DNA from: Nitrospira sp.
GTDB lineage: Bacteria; Nitrospirota; Nitrospiria; Nitrospirales; Nitrospiraceae
Assembly: GCA_005116815.1 (NCBI GenBank)
Contig: SWDR01000022.1
Coordinates: 101,418-149,690, forward strand
Direction of reading: 5' to 3'
Length of the DNA: 48,273 nucleotides
Each line of letters begins with the position of its first letter. Position 1 is the stretch's first letter. A program made the translations under genes and the position numbers. Shown here piece by piece: positions 16,730 through 25,880 of this stretch. Under the pieces are notes generated by a model. That model did not search any database and had not been told where the DNA came from. It saw only the letters and a program-made list of their open reading frames with translations.

Positions 16730-18541
16730 ATGAATTCCAGGGCAAAGAATCTACTATTCTGGGTCGTCGTCGGCCTTTTCATGATTTTGCTGTTCAACCT
16801 GTTCAGCGTACCGACTCATGCGCCTGAAGAAGATGTCATTTTTAGTGAGTTTATGGCCAAGCTCGATAAGGGTGAAATCGAGCGAGTCATCATCAAGTCG
16901 AGCCACATCAGTGCCGTGCTGAAAGACAAGACCAGAATTCGCACCTACTCGGTGGAATATCCTGAGTTGGTAAAAGTGTTGCGGGAGCGGGGCGTACAGA
17001 TTGAGGCGAAGCCACCCGACGAAAGCCCTTGGTATATTACGTTCCTGGTGACCTGGGGGCCGTTTGTCCTGTTCCTGGGCTTGTGGTTTTTCTTGATGCG
17101 GCAAATGCAGATGGGGGGCAACAAAGCGCTTTCATTCGGGAAGAGCCGCGCTCGTCTGCTGACCGAAGAGCGGAAGAAGGTGATGTTCTCCGATGTGGCA
17201 GGCGTCGATGAAGCCAAGGAAGAAGTCCTTGAGATCATCGAGTTTCTCAAGGACCCGCGCCGGTTTCAAAAGCTTGGCGGACGTATTCCCAAGGGTGTCT
17301 TGATCGTCGGTCCTCCCGGCACGGGAAAGACACTATTAGCCAAGGCGATTGCCGGCGAAGCCAGTGTGCCGTTCTTCAGCATTAGCGGATCGGACTTCGT
17401 GGAAATGTTCGTCGGCGTTGGCGCGTCCCGTGTTCGCGATCTCTTCGAGCAGGGGAAGAAGCATGCGCCCTGCATCATCTTCATCGATGAAATCGATGCC
17501 GTTGGCCGGCTGCGTGGAGCGGGGTTGGGTGGAGGTCACGACGAGCGTGAACAGACGCTGAATCAATTGCTCGTCGAGATGGACGGATTCGATACGACAG
17601 AAGGTGTCATTTTAGTCGCGGCGACCAATCGACCGGATGTTCTCGACCCTGCCTTGCTCAGGCCTGGCCGCTTCGACCGGCAAGTCGTTGTCAATCGGCC
17701 TGATTTGCGTGGCCGCACTGAGATTCTCAAGGTGCATACAAAAAAGGTTCCGATTGCCACGAATGTGGAGCTGGAAAAGATTGCACGTGGCACACCTGGA
17801 TTTTCAGGGGCCGATCTGGAGAATTTGGTGAATGAAGCGGCACTCTGGGCCGCAAGACAGAATAAAAAAGAAGTGGAAGTCGTCGACTTCGAGATGGCAA
17901 AAGACAAAGTGCTGATGGGGGCTGAACGAAAGAGCCTGATCTTGAGCGATGAGGAGAAGCGGACGACGGCCTATCATGAAGCCGGGCACGCGTTGATCGC
18001 CAAGCTGATTCCTGGAACGGATCCGGTGCATAAAGTTACGATCATTCCACGGGGCCGTGCGCTGGGTGTGACGATGCAGCTCCCCACCGATGATCGGCAC
18101 AACTACTCGAAGGAGTTTTTGTATAACAACCTCGCCATTCTCATGGGTGGGCGTGTGGCGGAAGAGTTGGTATTGAAGCACATTACGACTGGAGCGGGGA
18201 ACGATCTTGAGCGGGCGACAGATCTTGCGCGGAAGATGGTCTGTGAGTGGGGCATGAGTGAAAAGTTGGGCCCTCTGACATTCGGCAAGAAAGAGGAAGA
18301 AGTGTTTCTCGGGAGAGAGCTTGGGAGCCGGCGCGATTTCAGCGATCAAATCGCGTTGGAGATCGACCAGGAAGTCAAACGGCTTGTGACAGAAAACTAT
18401 GAGCGGGCCAAGCGGTTGCTTACAGAGCACATGGCCAGTTTGAAGGGTTTGGCGGAAGCACTCTTGGAGAAAGAGGTGCTCGACTCAACCGATATCGACC
18501 AGATCATTTCGCAGTCCACATCTCAAACAGTTCCTGCCTAA
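16730..18541 (+). CDS. ftsH: ATP-dependent zinc metalloprotease FtsH
   Basis: Membrane-anchored AAA+ protease that degrades misfolded and short-lived proteins. Two membrane helices (about 8-26 and 105-122) flank a periplasmic domain. The AAA domain has Walker A GPPGTGKT (from residue 194), Walker [13 protein letters not shown] and the SRH region ([20 protein letters not shown]). The protease domain carries the zinc site HEAGH (about 416-420) and a downstream Asp region ([16 protein letters not shown]). The length of 603 residues is normal. AAGGAGA lies before the ATG. A hairpin follows the stop, so this gene probably ends the tilS-hpt-ftsH unit. Confidence 0.98.
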   Translation: MNSRAKNLLFWVVVGLFMILLFNLFSVPTHAPEEDVIFSEFMAKLDKGEIERVIIKSSHISAVLKDKTRIRTYSVEYPELVKVLRERGVQIEAKPPDESPWYITFLVTWGPFVLFLGLWFFLMRQMQMGGNKALSFGKSRARLLTEERKKVMFSDVAGVDEAKEEVLEIIEFLKDPRRFQKLGGRIPKGVLIVGPPGTGKTLLAKAIAGEASVPFFSISGSDFVEMFVGVGASRVRDLFEQGKKHAPCIIFIDEIDAVGRLRGAGLGGGHDEREQTLNQLLVEMDGFDTTEGVILVAATNRPDVLDPALLRPGRFDRQVVVNRPDLRGRTEILKVHTKKVPIATNVELEKIARGTPGFSGADLENLVNEAALWAARQNKKEVEVVDFEMAKDKVLMGAERKSLILSDEEKRTTAYHEAGHALIAKLIPGTDPVHKVTIIPRGRALGVTMQLPTDDRHNYSKEFLYNNLAILMGGRVAEELVLKHITTGAGNDLERATDLARKMVCEWGMSEKLGPLTFGKKEEEVFLGRELGSRRDFSDQIALEIDQEVKRLVTENYERAKRLLTEHMASLKGLAEALLEKEVLDSTDIDQIISQSTSQTVPA

Positions 18542-18556
18542 TTTCAGCCACTGATT

Positions 18557-18589
18557 CCGGGACTCCATCTCAGGGCATTGGAGTCCCGG
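18557..18589 (+). terminator. Hairpin after ftsH
   Basis: CCGGGACTCCA (18557-18567) pairs perfectly with TGGAGTCCCGG (18579-18589), an 11-bp stem with an 11-nt loop, 15 nt past the ftsH stop. No run of T follows, so termination may be partial or assisted. The interval to folP otherwise shows no gene. Confidence 0.6.
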
Positions 18590-18725
18590 GCAGTACATCT
18601 GCAACCCGATAGGCGAGAGGGGGTTACTCCTCGCGCTGCTCAGCTATGACAGGTATCCCATGTGGCTACGATGAGTGGCTATTTGGGGCCGCGTGATCGA
18701 TCTACATACGTGGAGGAGTAGTCGT

Positions 18726-19610
18726 GTGGTGTTAGATCTTCGGACATTGACGCGACAGGCGAAGGATCGGCTGATCGAATTTCCAGGCCGACCATTAATG
18801 ATGGGGGTCGTGAACGTGACGCCGGATTCATTCTCGGACGGCGGTCGTTATTTAGATGTGGAAGCCGCCGTCGCCCATGCCATTCAACTAGTGGAAGAAG
18901 GGGCCGATGTTTTGGATGTCGGAGCTGAGTCCACGCGTCCTGGCGCCGATCCCGTTGATGAGGCGGAAGAGCTCCGACGTGCGATTCCCGTGGTAACAGC
19001 TGTCGCAAAATCCGTCACGGTTCCGATTTCCATCGATACCTCGAAAGCTTCTGTCGCACAGGCGGCCCTCGATGCAGGCGCCGTGCTGGTAAACGATGTC
19101 ACCGCCTTACGAGGCGATCCTGCGATGGCCGAGATCATAGCCCGTACGGGGGCCGGGATTGTTCTCATGCACATGCAAGGCACGCCGCGCACGATGCAAC
19201 AGGTTCCACATTATGAGGATGTGATCGGAGAAGTTGCTGCATTTTTTGAGGAACGAATTCGCTTCGCGACGGCCCATGGGATTGGGCAAAGACAAATCGT
19301 GCTTGATCCTGGCATCGGATTTGGTAAGCTGCTCGTACATAACCTTACGCTGTTGGCCCGACTTCAGCGTTTCGCATGTTTTGGATGCCCTTTATTGGTG
19401 GGTGTGTCGCGCAAGACATTTCTTGGACAGCTTGTGGATCGACCGGTTCAGGATCGCCAGTGGGCGACGGCGGCAGCTGTGGCGATGGCAGTCGAGCGTG
19501 GAGCCGGGATCCTTCGCGTGCATGATGTGCGTGCCATGAAAGATGTGATGCAGGTGACCGTGGCAATCAGTCAGGAAACGATCGAACCCATGAAAGCTCA
19601 GCATGCGTAA
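18726..19610 (+). CDS. folP: Dihydropteroate synthase
   Basis: Joins p-aminobenzoate to the pterin pyrophosphate in folate synthesis; the sulfonamide target. Signatures are present: [30 protein letters not shown] and LDPGIGFGK. The frame is open from an ATG at 18675, but a GGAGGAG sequence at 18712-18718 lies 7 nt before GTG 18726, and that start gives a normal 294-residue protein, so I prefer it. It overlaps glmM by 8 bp. The folP-glmM pairing is common in bacteria. Confidence 0.95.
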   Translation: MVLDLRTLTRQAKDRLIEFPGRPLMMGVVNVTPDSFSDGGRYLDVEAAVAHAIQLVEEGADVLDVGAESTRPGADPVDEAEELRRAIPVVTAVAKSVTVPISIDTSKASVAQAALDAGAVLVNDVTALRGDPAMAEIIARTGAGIVLMHMQGTPRTMQQVPHYEDVIGEVAAFFEERIRFATAHGIGQRQIVLDPGIGFGKLLVHNLTLLARLQRFACFGCPLLVGVSRKTFLGQLVDRPVQDRQWATAAAVAMAVERGAGILRVHDVRAMKDVMQVTVAISQETIEPMKAQHA

Positions 19611-20952
19611 ATTATTCGGTACAGACGGAGTTCGAGGGGTCGCCAACCTCGATCCGATGACCAGTGAAATGGCCATGCAGCTGGGACGGGCCGCAGCACA
19701 TTTGTTTATGCGCCGAGCGGGACGGCATCAGATCGTGATCGGCAAAGACACTCGTATCTCCGGTTATATGTTGGAGTCGGCGTTAATCTCCGGGATTTGC
19801 TCGATGGGTGTCGATGTGTTGGTGGTCGGCCCCATGCCGACTCCGGCGATCGCGTTCTTGACGAGGAGTCTCCGCGCCGATGCAGGGGTGATGATCTCGG
19901 CTTCGCACAATCCCTATCAGGACAATGGCATCAAGTTTTTCTCCAGCGATGGATTGAAATTGCCCGATGAGATGGAAGCGCGTATTGAGGAATTGATCGT
20001 CTCGAATGAGATTGCCCACCTTCGGCCGACAGCCGATGCCATTGGGAAAGCCTATCGAATCGATGATGCCGAAGGGCGGTATATCGAGTTCGTCAAGCGC
20101 TCGTTGCCGAAGGAGCTCGATTTTCAGGGGATCAAAGTGGTCGTCGATTGTGCGAATGGCGCTGCCTATAAGGTTGCGCCGAAAGTACTGCGTGAGCTCG
20201 GGGCGAAGGTCGAGGTAATCGGCGATAAACCGGACGGGATGAATATCAATGCCGGCTGTGGGGCTGTCCACCCGCAACTGCTGCAGCAGGTCGTCCGTAC
20301 GCAGGGAGCCGATATTGGAGTCGCCTTGGACGGGGACGCCGATCGCGCCATTTTCGTCTGCGAACAGGGGACTGTTGTGGATGGGGATCACATCATGGCG
20401 ATGTTGGCGCTGGACCTTCATGGTCAGGGCCAGTTGGCGAAGCAAACGGTAGTGGGGACCGTCATGAGCAACTTCGGGCTGGAGCTTGCCATGACGAAAG
20501 CGGGTATTACGCTGGCGCGGACGGCCGTCGGTGACAGATATTTGCTCGAACGGATGTCTGCTGAGGGGTACAACTTCGGTGGGGAGCAGTCGGGCCATTT
20601 CATCTTCCTGGATCATAATACGACCGGTGACGGGTTACTCTCGGCGTTACAAGTTCTCTCGCTGATGAAGCGCACGGGCAAACCGTTGTCAGAGTTGGCC
20701 AAAGCCATGACGGCGGTGCCACAAATATTACTGAACGTGAAAGTGACGAAGAAACCGAAACTCGAAACAGTTCCCGAGCTGCAACAGGCGATACGTGAGA
20801 GTGAGCAGCGTCTCAATGGTAGTGGGCGCGTGTTGGTGCGTTATTCCGGGACCGAATCGTTGTTGCGGGTGATGGTCGAAGGGGAGCGTGACGACACCAT
20901 TCGTGATGTGGCCAATCGGTTGGTCGACGTCGTCAAGGCGCATTTAGGATAG
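19603..20952 (+). CDS. glmM: Phosphoglucosamine mutase
   Basis: Converts glucosamine-6-phosphate to glucosamine-1-phosphate on the way to UDP-GlcNAc, which feeds peptidoglycan and probably the glycan locus downstream. The N-terminus reads [13 protein letters not shown]. The phosphoserine active site is at about residue 101 ([17 protein letters not shown]). The metal loop is [11 protein letters not shown], and the sugar and phosphate loops ([23 protein letters not shown]) are intact. At 449 residues it is full length. It starts inside the end of folP, indicating coupled translation. Confidence 0.97.
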   Translation: MRKLFGTDGVRGVANLDPMTSEMAMQLGRAAAHLFMRRAGRHQIVIGKDTRISGYMLESALISGICSMGVDVLVVGPMPTPAIAFLTRSLRADAGVMISASHNPYQDNGIKFFSSDGLKLPDEMEARIEELIVSNEIAHLRPTADAIGKAYRIDDAEGRYIEFVKRSLPKELDFQGIKVVVDCANGAAYKVAPKVLRELGAKVEVIGDKPDGMNINAGCGAVHPQLLQQVVRTQGADIGVALDGDADRAIFVCEQGTVVDGDHIMAMLALDLHGQGQLAKQTVVGTVMSNFGLELAMTKAGITLARTAVGDRYLLERMSAEGYNFGGEQSGHFIFLDHNTTGDGLLSALQVLSLMKRTGKPLSELAKAMTAVPQILLNVKVTKKPKLETVPELQQAIRESEQRLNGSGRVLVRYSGTESLLRVMVEGERDDTIRDVANRLVDVVKAHLG

Positions 20953-20989
20953 AGTTGCCGTCTTCCCCAATTCTTGTTGAGGGAGGCTT

Positions 20990-23530
20990 ATGCTGCCGTC
21001 CCTCACTGTGGCTTTCATTATCGGGCTCTTCGCCGGATCTCTGGTTTCCTATTTCCCTCTGTCCGTTTCATGCCTTCTCTTTCTGGCTGCCGGTGGCAGC
21101 ACATTCTTCGAACGATTTAATCGACTCTCCAGTCCCCAGGCGATAGGGCTCTACGGCGCGCTCTTAGCAGGCGTCGTCTATTGGAGTCTCGCCGTACACT
21201 TGCCTGTGCATACTCCGATGGTCGAGCCAACTTCCGATACGATGACCCACGTGATCGGTCGTATTGTGGCACCGGTGCAACAGTCGCCGGATCGATTGGT
21301 GATGATCGTCAAACCGGATATCTCTGTGGGAGATTCGGAAGTCATCAGGCATGTCCGGCTGACCTGGCGGACTCCTGATCGACTCTTCTTTCAAGGGGAT
21401 CGAATCAGTTTTCAGACCCGATTGCGCCCTCCAAGCGGGTCATTGAATCCTGGCGGATTCGATTATGCGGTCTATCTTGAGCACCAAGGGATCGATGTCA
21501 TCGGTACGGTGACGGGAGCTGATTCGGTACAGCTTCTTGAGTCTGGGCGCGTGCATCTGTGGTGGGCGATCTGGAATCAGTTCGATCGGTGGAGGAGCGG
21601 TATCCGGCTCGCCGCGCTGCAGACCCTTCCACAACCGGCACTGGGACTCTTTCTCGGCATCATCATCGGTGATCGTGGCTATTTGGAACAGGACCTGCGC
21701 GATCAGTTTATGGTGACCGGGACGGTCCACCTCCTGTCAATTTCCGGAAGTCATTTGGGCCTTGTCGCACTGCTCATCTTCGCGGTGGTCAGATGGGGCG
21801 TGATTCTGCTGCCCGCTGATTGGTTACTGGCGCTGTCCCGCCGCATCACACCGACTCGCGTGGCTGCGGTCTGTACCATCATTCCAGTGGCTGGCTATGC
21901 CTGCTTGGCCGGGGCGGAGCTTGCGACGATGCGTTCGCTGTTGATGGTGGTCGTGGGGCTGAGTGCGATCTGGCTTGGCCAGGAGCGTCGTCTGTTCCAT
22001 GCCCTCTCTGCCGCTGCGGTTGTGATCCTGTTGCACGACCCGCAGGCGCTATTCGATATTTCTTTTCAGCTCTCGTTTGTGTCCGTCATCGCCATTGCCG
22101 GATGGCTCTCTCGACACAGCGCTACCGACGTAGAAGAGTTACCAGTTGCGCCGTCGTTTCTAAGGACCTGTGTTCAATGGGGGAGAGACTCGATGCTGAT
22201 GAGTGGAGTAGTCACCCTGGTGACGCTTCCTCTTGTGGCCTACTACTTCAATCAGTTGCCCTGGCTTGGTGTCTTCACCAATGTGCTGGCTGTCCCGGTG
22301 ATGGGTATTCTGCTGGTTCCAATCGGACTGGCCGCAGGCATCTGGCATATCGTGGTCGGGGGAACGCAGCTGCCCATAGCTTCGCTGAATCAGTGGTTGC
22401 TCGAATCCTTCGTGGCTGCGGTTCGCCTGCTGTCAACGTTGCCTGCTGGGGAATGGCATGTGGCTGGACCCTCGGGGCTTACCATAGCGCTGTTTTATGG
22501 ATGTCTTGTGTTGTTGTGGCAACGAGTAGGCCTGGCGGCCATACGATGGGGAGCCGGCGCCGGAGTGCTGCTGCTATTACTCTGGTGGGCCTGGTCACCA
22601 CGAGTATTTCACGATGGGGATCGCTTCCGAGTCACGTTTCTTGATGTCGGTCAGGGTGATAGCGCGGTCATCGAGCTGCCAGACGGTCAGGTTATCTTGA
22701 TCGATGGGGGGGCGACGTATGAGCGATTCGACATGGGCCGCGGGGTCGTGGCTCCGTTCCTTTGGAATAGAGGAATTCGTACCATCGACCATGTGATTGG
22801 CACACATCCTCAACTGGATCATGTCGGAGGGCTGGCCTGGGTGATCCGCCATTTCAGCGTCAAGAACTATTGGGGCTTGGGCGAGACAAGAGAAGAATTG
22901 TTTTATCGCCGATTAGAGCAGTCATTGAGCAGTCGAGGGTTGCAAGAGCAGATGGCCAATGAGGGACAGGAAATTATCTCGTCCGGTCCTTGTCGAATGG
23001 TGGTCCTCAACCCACTAGTCGATGAGCCTGTTGGTGCGCCGTTTCGTGATCGCTCCTCTGGTGGACATGGTCTGAATAATCGTTCCGTGGTCACGCATCT
23101 GACGTGCGGCAGCCACACGATGCTATTTGCCGCGGATGTTGAACGCGATGGTTTGGCCAGGATGAGGAGTGTGAGGCCTCATAATCCGATAGAGATTCTC
23201 AAGGTGCCGCATCACGGGGCGGTGAGTTCGTTGAATCGTGACTGGCTCGCCTCGGTACATCCTCAGTATGCGGTATTCTCAGCGGGCCGCCATAATTCTT
23301 ACAGGCATCCCGCTGCAGCCGTGCTTGATGCGTATGAGGAGGAAGGGAGTCTTGTGTTGCGAACGGATCGAGACGGTGGGGTATGGTTTGACGGAGGAAT
23401 TTCTGAGGCGGCGCTTCATGTGCATCGGACACGCGACTTGGTGTGGCAGCCGACGAATAGCGCCTCGTGTTTGTGGGCCTGTGAACGGAGGAATTGGGCT
23501 CTGGTCTGGACTCAGTGGCGCGATCGGTAA
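20990..23530 (+). CDS. comEC: ComEC/Rec2 family DNA uptake channel
   Basis: An 846-residue polytopic membrane protein in three parts: an N-terminal membrane and OB-like region (about 1-190), the Competence domain with its helices (about 200-500, including VTGTVHLLSISGSHLGLVAL), and a C-terminal metallo-beta-lactamase-like domain (from about 545, FLDVGQGDSAVIELPDG, GTHPQLDHVGGL). In naturally competent bacteria it moves single-stranded DNA through the inner membrane. The His-x-Gln-x-Asp-His form replaces the more usual HPDxDH in the metal site. A GAGGGAGG sequence precedes the ATG. No other competence gene is in the window. The 255 bp after it are non-coding and should hold a promoter for the next gene. 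Confidence 0.93.
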   Translation: MLPSLTVAFIIGLFAGSLVSYFPLSVSCLLFLAAGGSTFFERFNRLSSPQAIGLYGALLAGVVYWSLAVHLPVHTPMVEPTSDTMTHVIGRIVAPVQQSPDRLVMIVKPDISVGDSEVIRHVRLTWRTPDRLFFQGDRISFQTRLRPPSGSLNPGGFDYAVYLEHQGIDVIGTVTGADSVQLLESGRVHLWWAIWNQFDRWRSGIRLAALQTLPQPALGLFLGIIIGDRGYLEQDLRDQFMVTGTVHLLSISGSHLGLVALLIFAVVRWGVILLPADWLLALSRRITPTRVAAVCTIIPVAGYACLAGAELATMRSLLMVVVGLSAIWLGQERRLFHALSAAAVVILLHDPQALFDISFQLSFVSVIAIAGWLSRHSATDVEELPVAPSFLRTCVQWGRDSMLMSGVVTLVTLPLVAYYFNQLPWLGVFTNVLAVPVMGILLVPIGLAAGIWHIVVGGTQLPIASLNQWLLESFVAAVRLLSTLPAGEWHVAGPSGLTIALFYGCLVLLWQRVGLAAIRWGAGAGVLLLLLWWAWSPRVFHDGDRFRVTFLDVGQGDSAVIELPDGQVILIDGGATYERFDMGRGVVAPFLWNRGIRTIDHVIGTHPQLDHVGGLAWVIRHFSVKNYWGLGETREELFYRRLEQSLSSRGLQEQMANEGQEIISSGPCRMVVLNPLVDEPVGAPFRDRSSGGHGLNNRSVVTHLTCGSHTMLFAADVERDGLARMRSVRPHNPIEILKVPHHGAVSSLNRDWLASVHPQYAVFSAGRHNSYRHPAAAVLDAYEEEGSLVLRTDRDGGVWFDGGISEAALHVHRTRDLVWQPTNSASCLWACERRNWALVWTQWRDR

Positions 23531-23785
23531 TGCGCACCCTGTCGCTTGGCGTGAAGGCCTCCACATGATCATGGCAGTCCATTCACAGGTCAGTCCGGGC
23601 ATGAGAGATTGCACATTTCGAGTACTGGTGAGACGGATTTCGTCCCTTCCTCCACTCACGGTGAAGTCTTCATAGCATAAGACCTCAATTTTGTTCATTT
23701 TTCATCATCTGCTAGCAAGGCATAGCATGTGCATTCACTCGTGGTGACTTAGGATCTGTGTGTCTATTTTTAAGGGAGCTAGGGT

Positions 23786-23971
23786 ATGCCAAAACTCGTA
23801 CGCATCGTGATTCAGTTACCGCTCGACCTCAAAACCCAGCTCGATAACCTGAAACAGCAGGGCTACACCACCAGTGGCTTCATCAGGGCGATGTTGGAAC
23901 GAGAGTTTGCCAAAATGGAAGAGAAGCCAGTCACGCCTTTTCCCGTCGGGAGACGTGCGAATAGCCGTTAG
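23786..23971 (+). CDS. Small ribbon-helix-helix-like protein
   Basis: A 61-residue protein. The N-terminal half (VRIVIQLPLDLKTQLDNLKQ) followed by GYTTSGFIRAMLEREFAKM has the strand-helix-helix rhythm of a MetJ/Arc-type DNA-binding protein, with the Pro-Leu-Asp turn that often follows the ribbon strand. AAGGGAGCTAGGGT lies just before the ATG. It is followed after 6 bp by the HD-GYP gene and then the polysaccharide export genes, so it may be a local regulator. The fold assignment is an inference from pattern; the exact family is unknown to me. Confidence 0.65.
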   Translation: MPKLVRIVIQLPLDLKTQLDNLKQQGYTTSGFIRAMLEREFAKMEEKPVTPFPVGRRANSR

Positions 23972-23977
23972 CCGTAT

Positions 23978-25036
23978 GTGGCATATTTGAGCATGAAAGA
24001 GGCCGGGGGGAACGTGACGCGGTTAACCGATCTTCTACGAGAGCAGTCAAGTCAGGGCGCCCTTGCTCCTGATGCAAAAAATCACATTCATTCGGTTGCG
24101 CCGACTGGCCTTCCTCTTTCACCTCCCTCACCGACATCGTCTGTTGCAGAGATCAATTGGTATCAGCGGGCATGCCTGGAACTCCAGGGAATCAAACGAG
24201 CGGTCCAGGCGAGACAGCCCTGGCCACTTGATGAAATGACCAGAATCGCATCCGGTATCGTGGCGTCTATCGGCGCTCACGACAAGCTGGTACAGACCGT
24301 TCTGCAGCAAGAAGCAGGCGATTATCTCATCAAGAATGCCGTCAACGTCGCCATTGTGAGTGTGAAGATTGCTGAGGCCCTTCGGTATGAGCCGGCGAAG
24401 CTCGAACGGGTTGCCTTGGCCGGATTGCTGCACGATCTCGGTATGTTTCTCCTGCCTGACTCGGTTCTGTATAAGTCCGGAGTGCTGACCGCGGAAGAAC
24501 GCGAACAGATGAAAGAGCATCCACAGCATGGGGCCCATTTGTTCAGAGAAGCCGGAGACGTCTATCCATGGGTGGGAAAAGTGATCCTTCAAGAGCACGA
24601 GCGATGGGACGGCAGCGGCTATCCAAGTCAGTTAACGGGGAGTCAGATCGATGAAGTCGCGCTTATCATCGGGCTGGCAGACGTGTTTGATGCATTAATG
24701 AGTGCGCGACCCAATCGAAGTGGAGGATCTCCCCACCGGGCGATTCGTACCTTACTTGTCGAAGGCAAAACGGTGTTTCCGCACCATCTCCTGAAGGCGT
24801 TGATCGATCAACTCTCGATCTATCCCTTAGGCACGGCCGTTCGCTTGAATACGGGGGAAACCGGGATCGTGTTTCAACTGAATCGCCAGTACCCGTTGCG
24901 TCCGATTTTGCAGGTCGTGCAGCAGGCTCTCTCTGGTCAGTCACCGGTATCAAAGACGGTGGACTTGCGGGCCGACACGTCCCTTCACATTGTGGAAGTG
25001 ATGCCTCTCGGTTCCTTATCGGTTGAGTCGCGATAA
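23978..25036 (+). CDS. HD-GYP domain protein, divergent
   Basis: A 352-residue protein with a variable N-terminus (1-~75) and an HD-GYP domain (~75-250), the family that hydrolyses cyclic-di-GMP. The metal HD is in LLHDLGMFLLPDSVLY, where the usual HDIGK has Met for Lys. The GYP block reads QEHERWDGSGYP, where the usual HHE begins with Glu. The later ADVFDALMSARP is normal. These changes may weaken or alter catalysis, so it could be a sensor. A C-terminal extension (~260-352) contains a short beta segment (GTAVRLNTGETGIVFQLN) often seen after HD-GYP domains. The start is GTG 23978; ATG 23993 is an alternative. Placed at the head of the polysaccharide locus. Confidence 0.85.
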   Translation: MAYLSMKEAGGNVTRLTDLLREQSSQGALAPDAKNHIHSVAPTGLPLSPPSPTSSVAEINWYQRACLELQGIKRAVQARQPWPLDEMTRIASGIVASIGAHDKLVQTVLQQEAGDYLIKNAVNVAIVSVKIAEALRYEPAKLERVALAGLLHDLGMFLLPDSVLYKSGVLTAEEREQMKEHPQHGAHLFREAGDVYPWVGKVILQEHERWDGSGYPSQLTGSQIDEVALIIGLADVFDALMSARPNRSGGSPHRAIRTLLVEGKTVFPHHLLKALIDQLSIYPLGTAVRLNTGETGIVFQLNRQYPLRPILQVVQQALSGQSPVSKTVDLRADTSLHIVEVMPLGSLSVESR

Positions 25037-25055
25037 AACATGAGGAGATGAGAAC

Positions 25056-25844
25056 GTGCGACAGTTCATATCCCGACATCTCATAGGTTTTCTGGGGGCC
25101 GGCTCGATTTGCGCGATGGCATTCATCGGATGCCACAATCCGGCGAGTTCTTCGTTGCCTCCATCGGCCATCAGTCCTCCAGGAACGGTGGTCCCGCCGT
25201 TGCCGAAGGGCGATGTCTATGCCGATGAAACGGTTCCGACTGCGGAAACGCCCGTTGAGACTGGTGATACGCTCGAGGTGGTGATTCGCCGCGGCGCAGG
25301 CGAAGAAAAGTTCTCCAGCGTGGTCCGGGAGAACGGAAAAATTTCCGTGGGATTCATGGAAGTAGATGTCGGAGGCATGACCGCGGCCGTGGCGGAAGCC
25401 CGGGTCCAGGAAGCGGCGATTCCCTACATGAAACAGCCGCGTGTACAAGTGTTGTTGAAGAAAAAGGTATTAAAGGTCAAGCGTGTCTTCGTATTCGGGG
25501 ATGTGAAGAAACCCGGGGTGGTGCCTATGTCGAGACATATGACCGTGATGCAGGCCCTTGCCGCAGTCGACATGTATCATGAAACGGCATTAATGGAAGA
25601 AGTTCGGGTGATCCGAGGTGGCGACCTCTCAAAGCCGAATATGTTGATGGCCGATCTCGCGCGCATGTTTACCTATGGTGATATGACGAGGAATCTCGCG
25701 TTGGAGGAAAACGACATCGTCTTTGTGCCGCGCGAACATCTGGGCGACGCTTCCGAAGCTGGGAAAATGATCATGCCGATTATTTCGGCCGGGATTGCGC
25801 CATTCTACCCAGCATTTATTATCCCCGCGTTGTTGGGGCGATGA
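25056..25844 (+). CDS. Polysaccharide export outer-membrane lipoprotein (Wza/OPX family)
   Basis: A 262-residue protein with an N-terminal signal and lipobox-like end (AMAFIGC), so the mature protein is probably a lipoprotein. The Poly_export domain follows (about 65-145; VETGDTLEVVIRR, VRENGKISVGFMEVDVGGMT), then an SLBB-like domain (about 148-230; KVKRVFVFGDVKKPGVVPM). The C-terminus (SAGIAPFYPAFIIPALLG) is hydrophobic. In the family such proteins form the outer-membrane exit for exported glycans. The start is GTG 25056 with GAGGAGATGAGAAC upstream. It is 36 bp upstream of the chain-length/kinase gene, its expected partner. Confidence 0.92.
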   Translation: MRQFISRHLIGFLGAGSICAMAFIGCHNPASSSLPPSAISPPGTVVPPLPKGDVYADETVPTAETPVETGDTLEVVIRRGAGEEKFSSVVRENGKISVGFMEVDVGGMTAAVAEARVQEAAIPYMKQPRVQVLLKKKVLKVKRVFVFGDVKKPGVVPMSRHMTVMQALAAVDMYHETALMEEVRVIRGGDLSKPNMLMADLARMFTYGDMTRNLALEENDIVFVPREHLGDASEAGKMIMPIISAGIAPFYPAFIIPALLGR

Positions 25845-25880
25845 TCGTCACAAGCGAGATGAGAGAAGGACGCTGATCCT

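Noticed and set aside
21820-22644. 274-codon ORF within comEC
   Set aside because: Alternate frame of a clear membrane gene, Cys/Arg/Gly-rich with no domain.
23700-23785. Cyclic-di-GMP riboswitch upstream of the HD-GYP pair
   Set aside because: The conserved GEMM core was not found in the 255-bp leader; only a possible, weak promoter.
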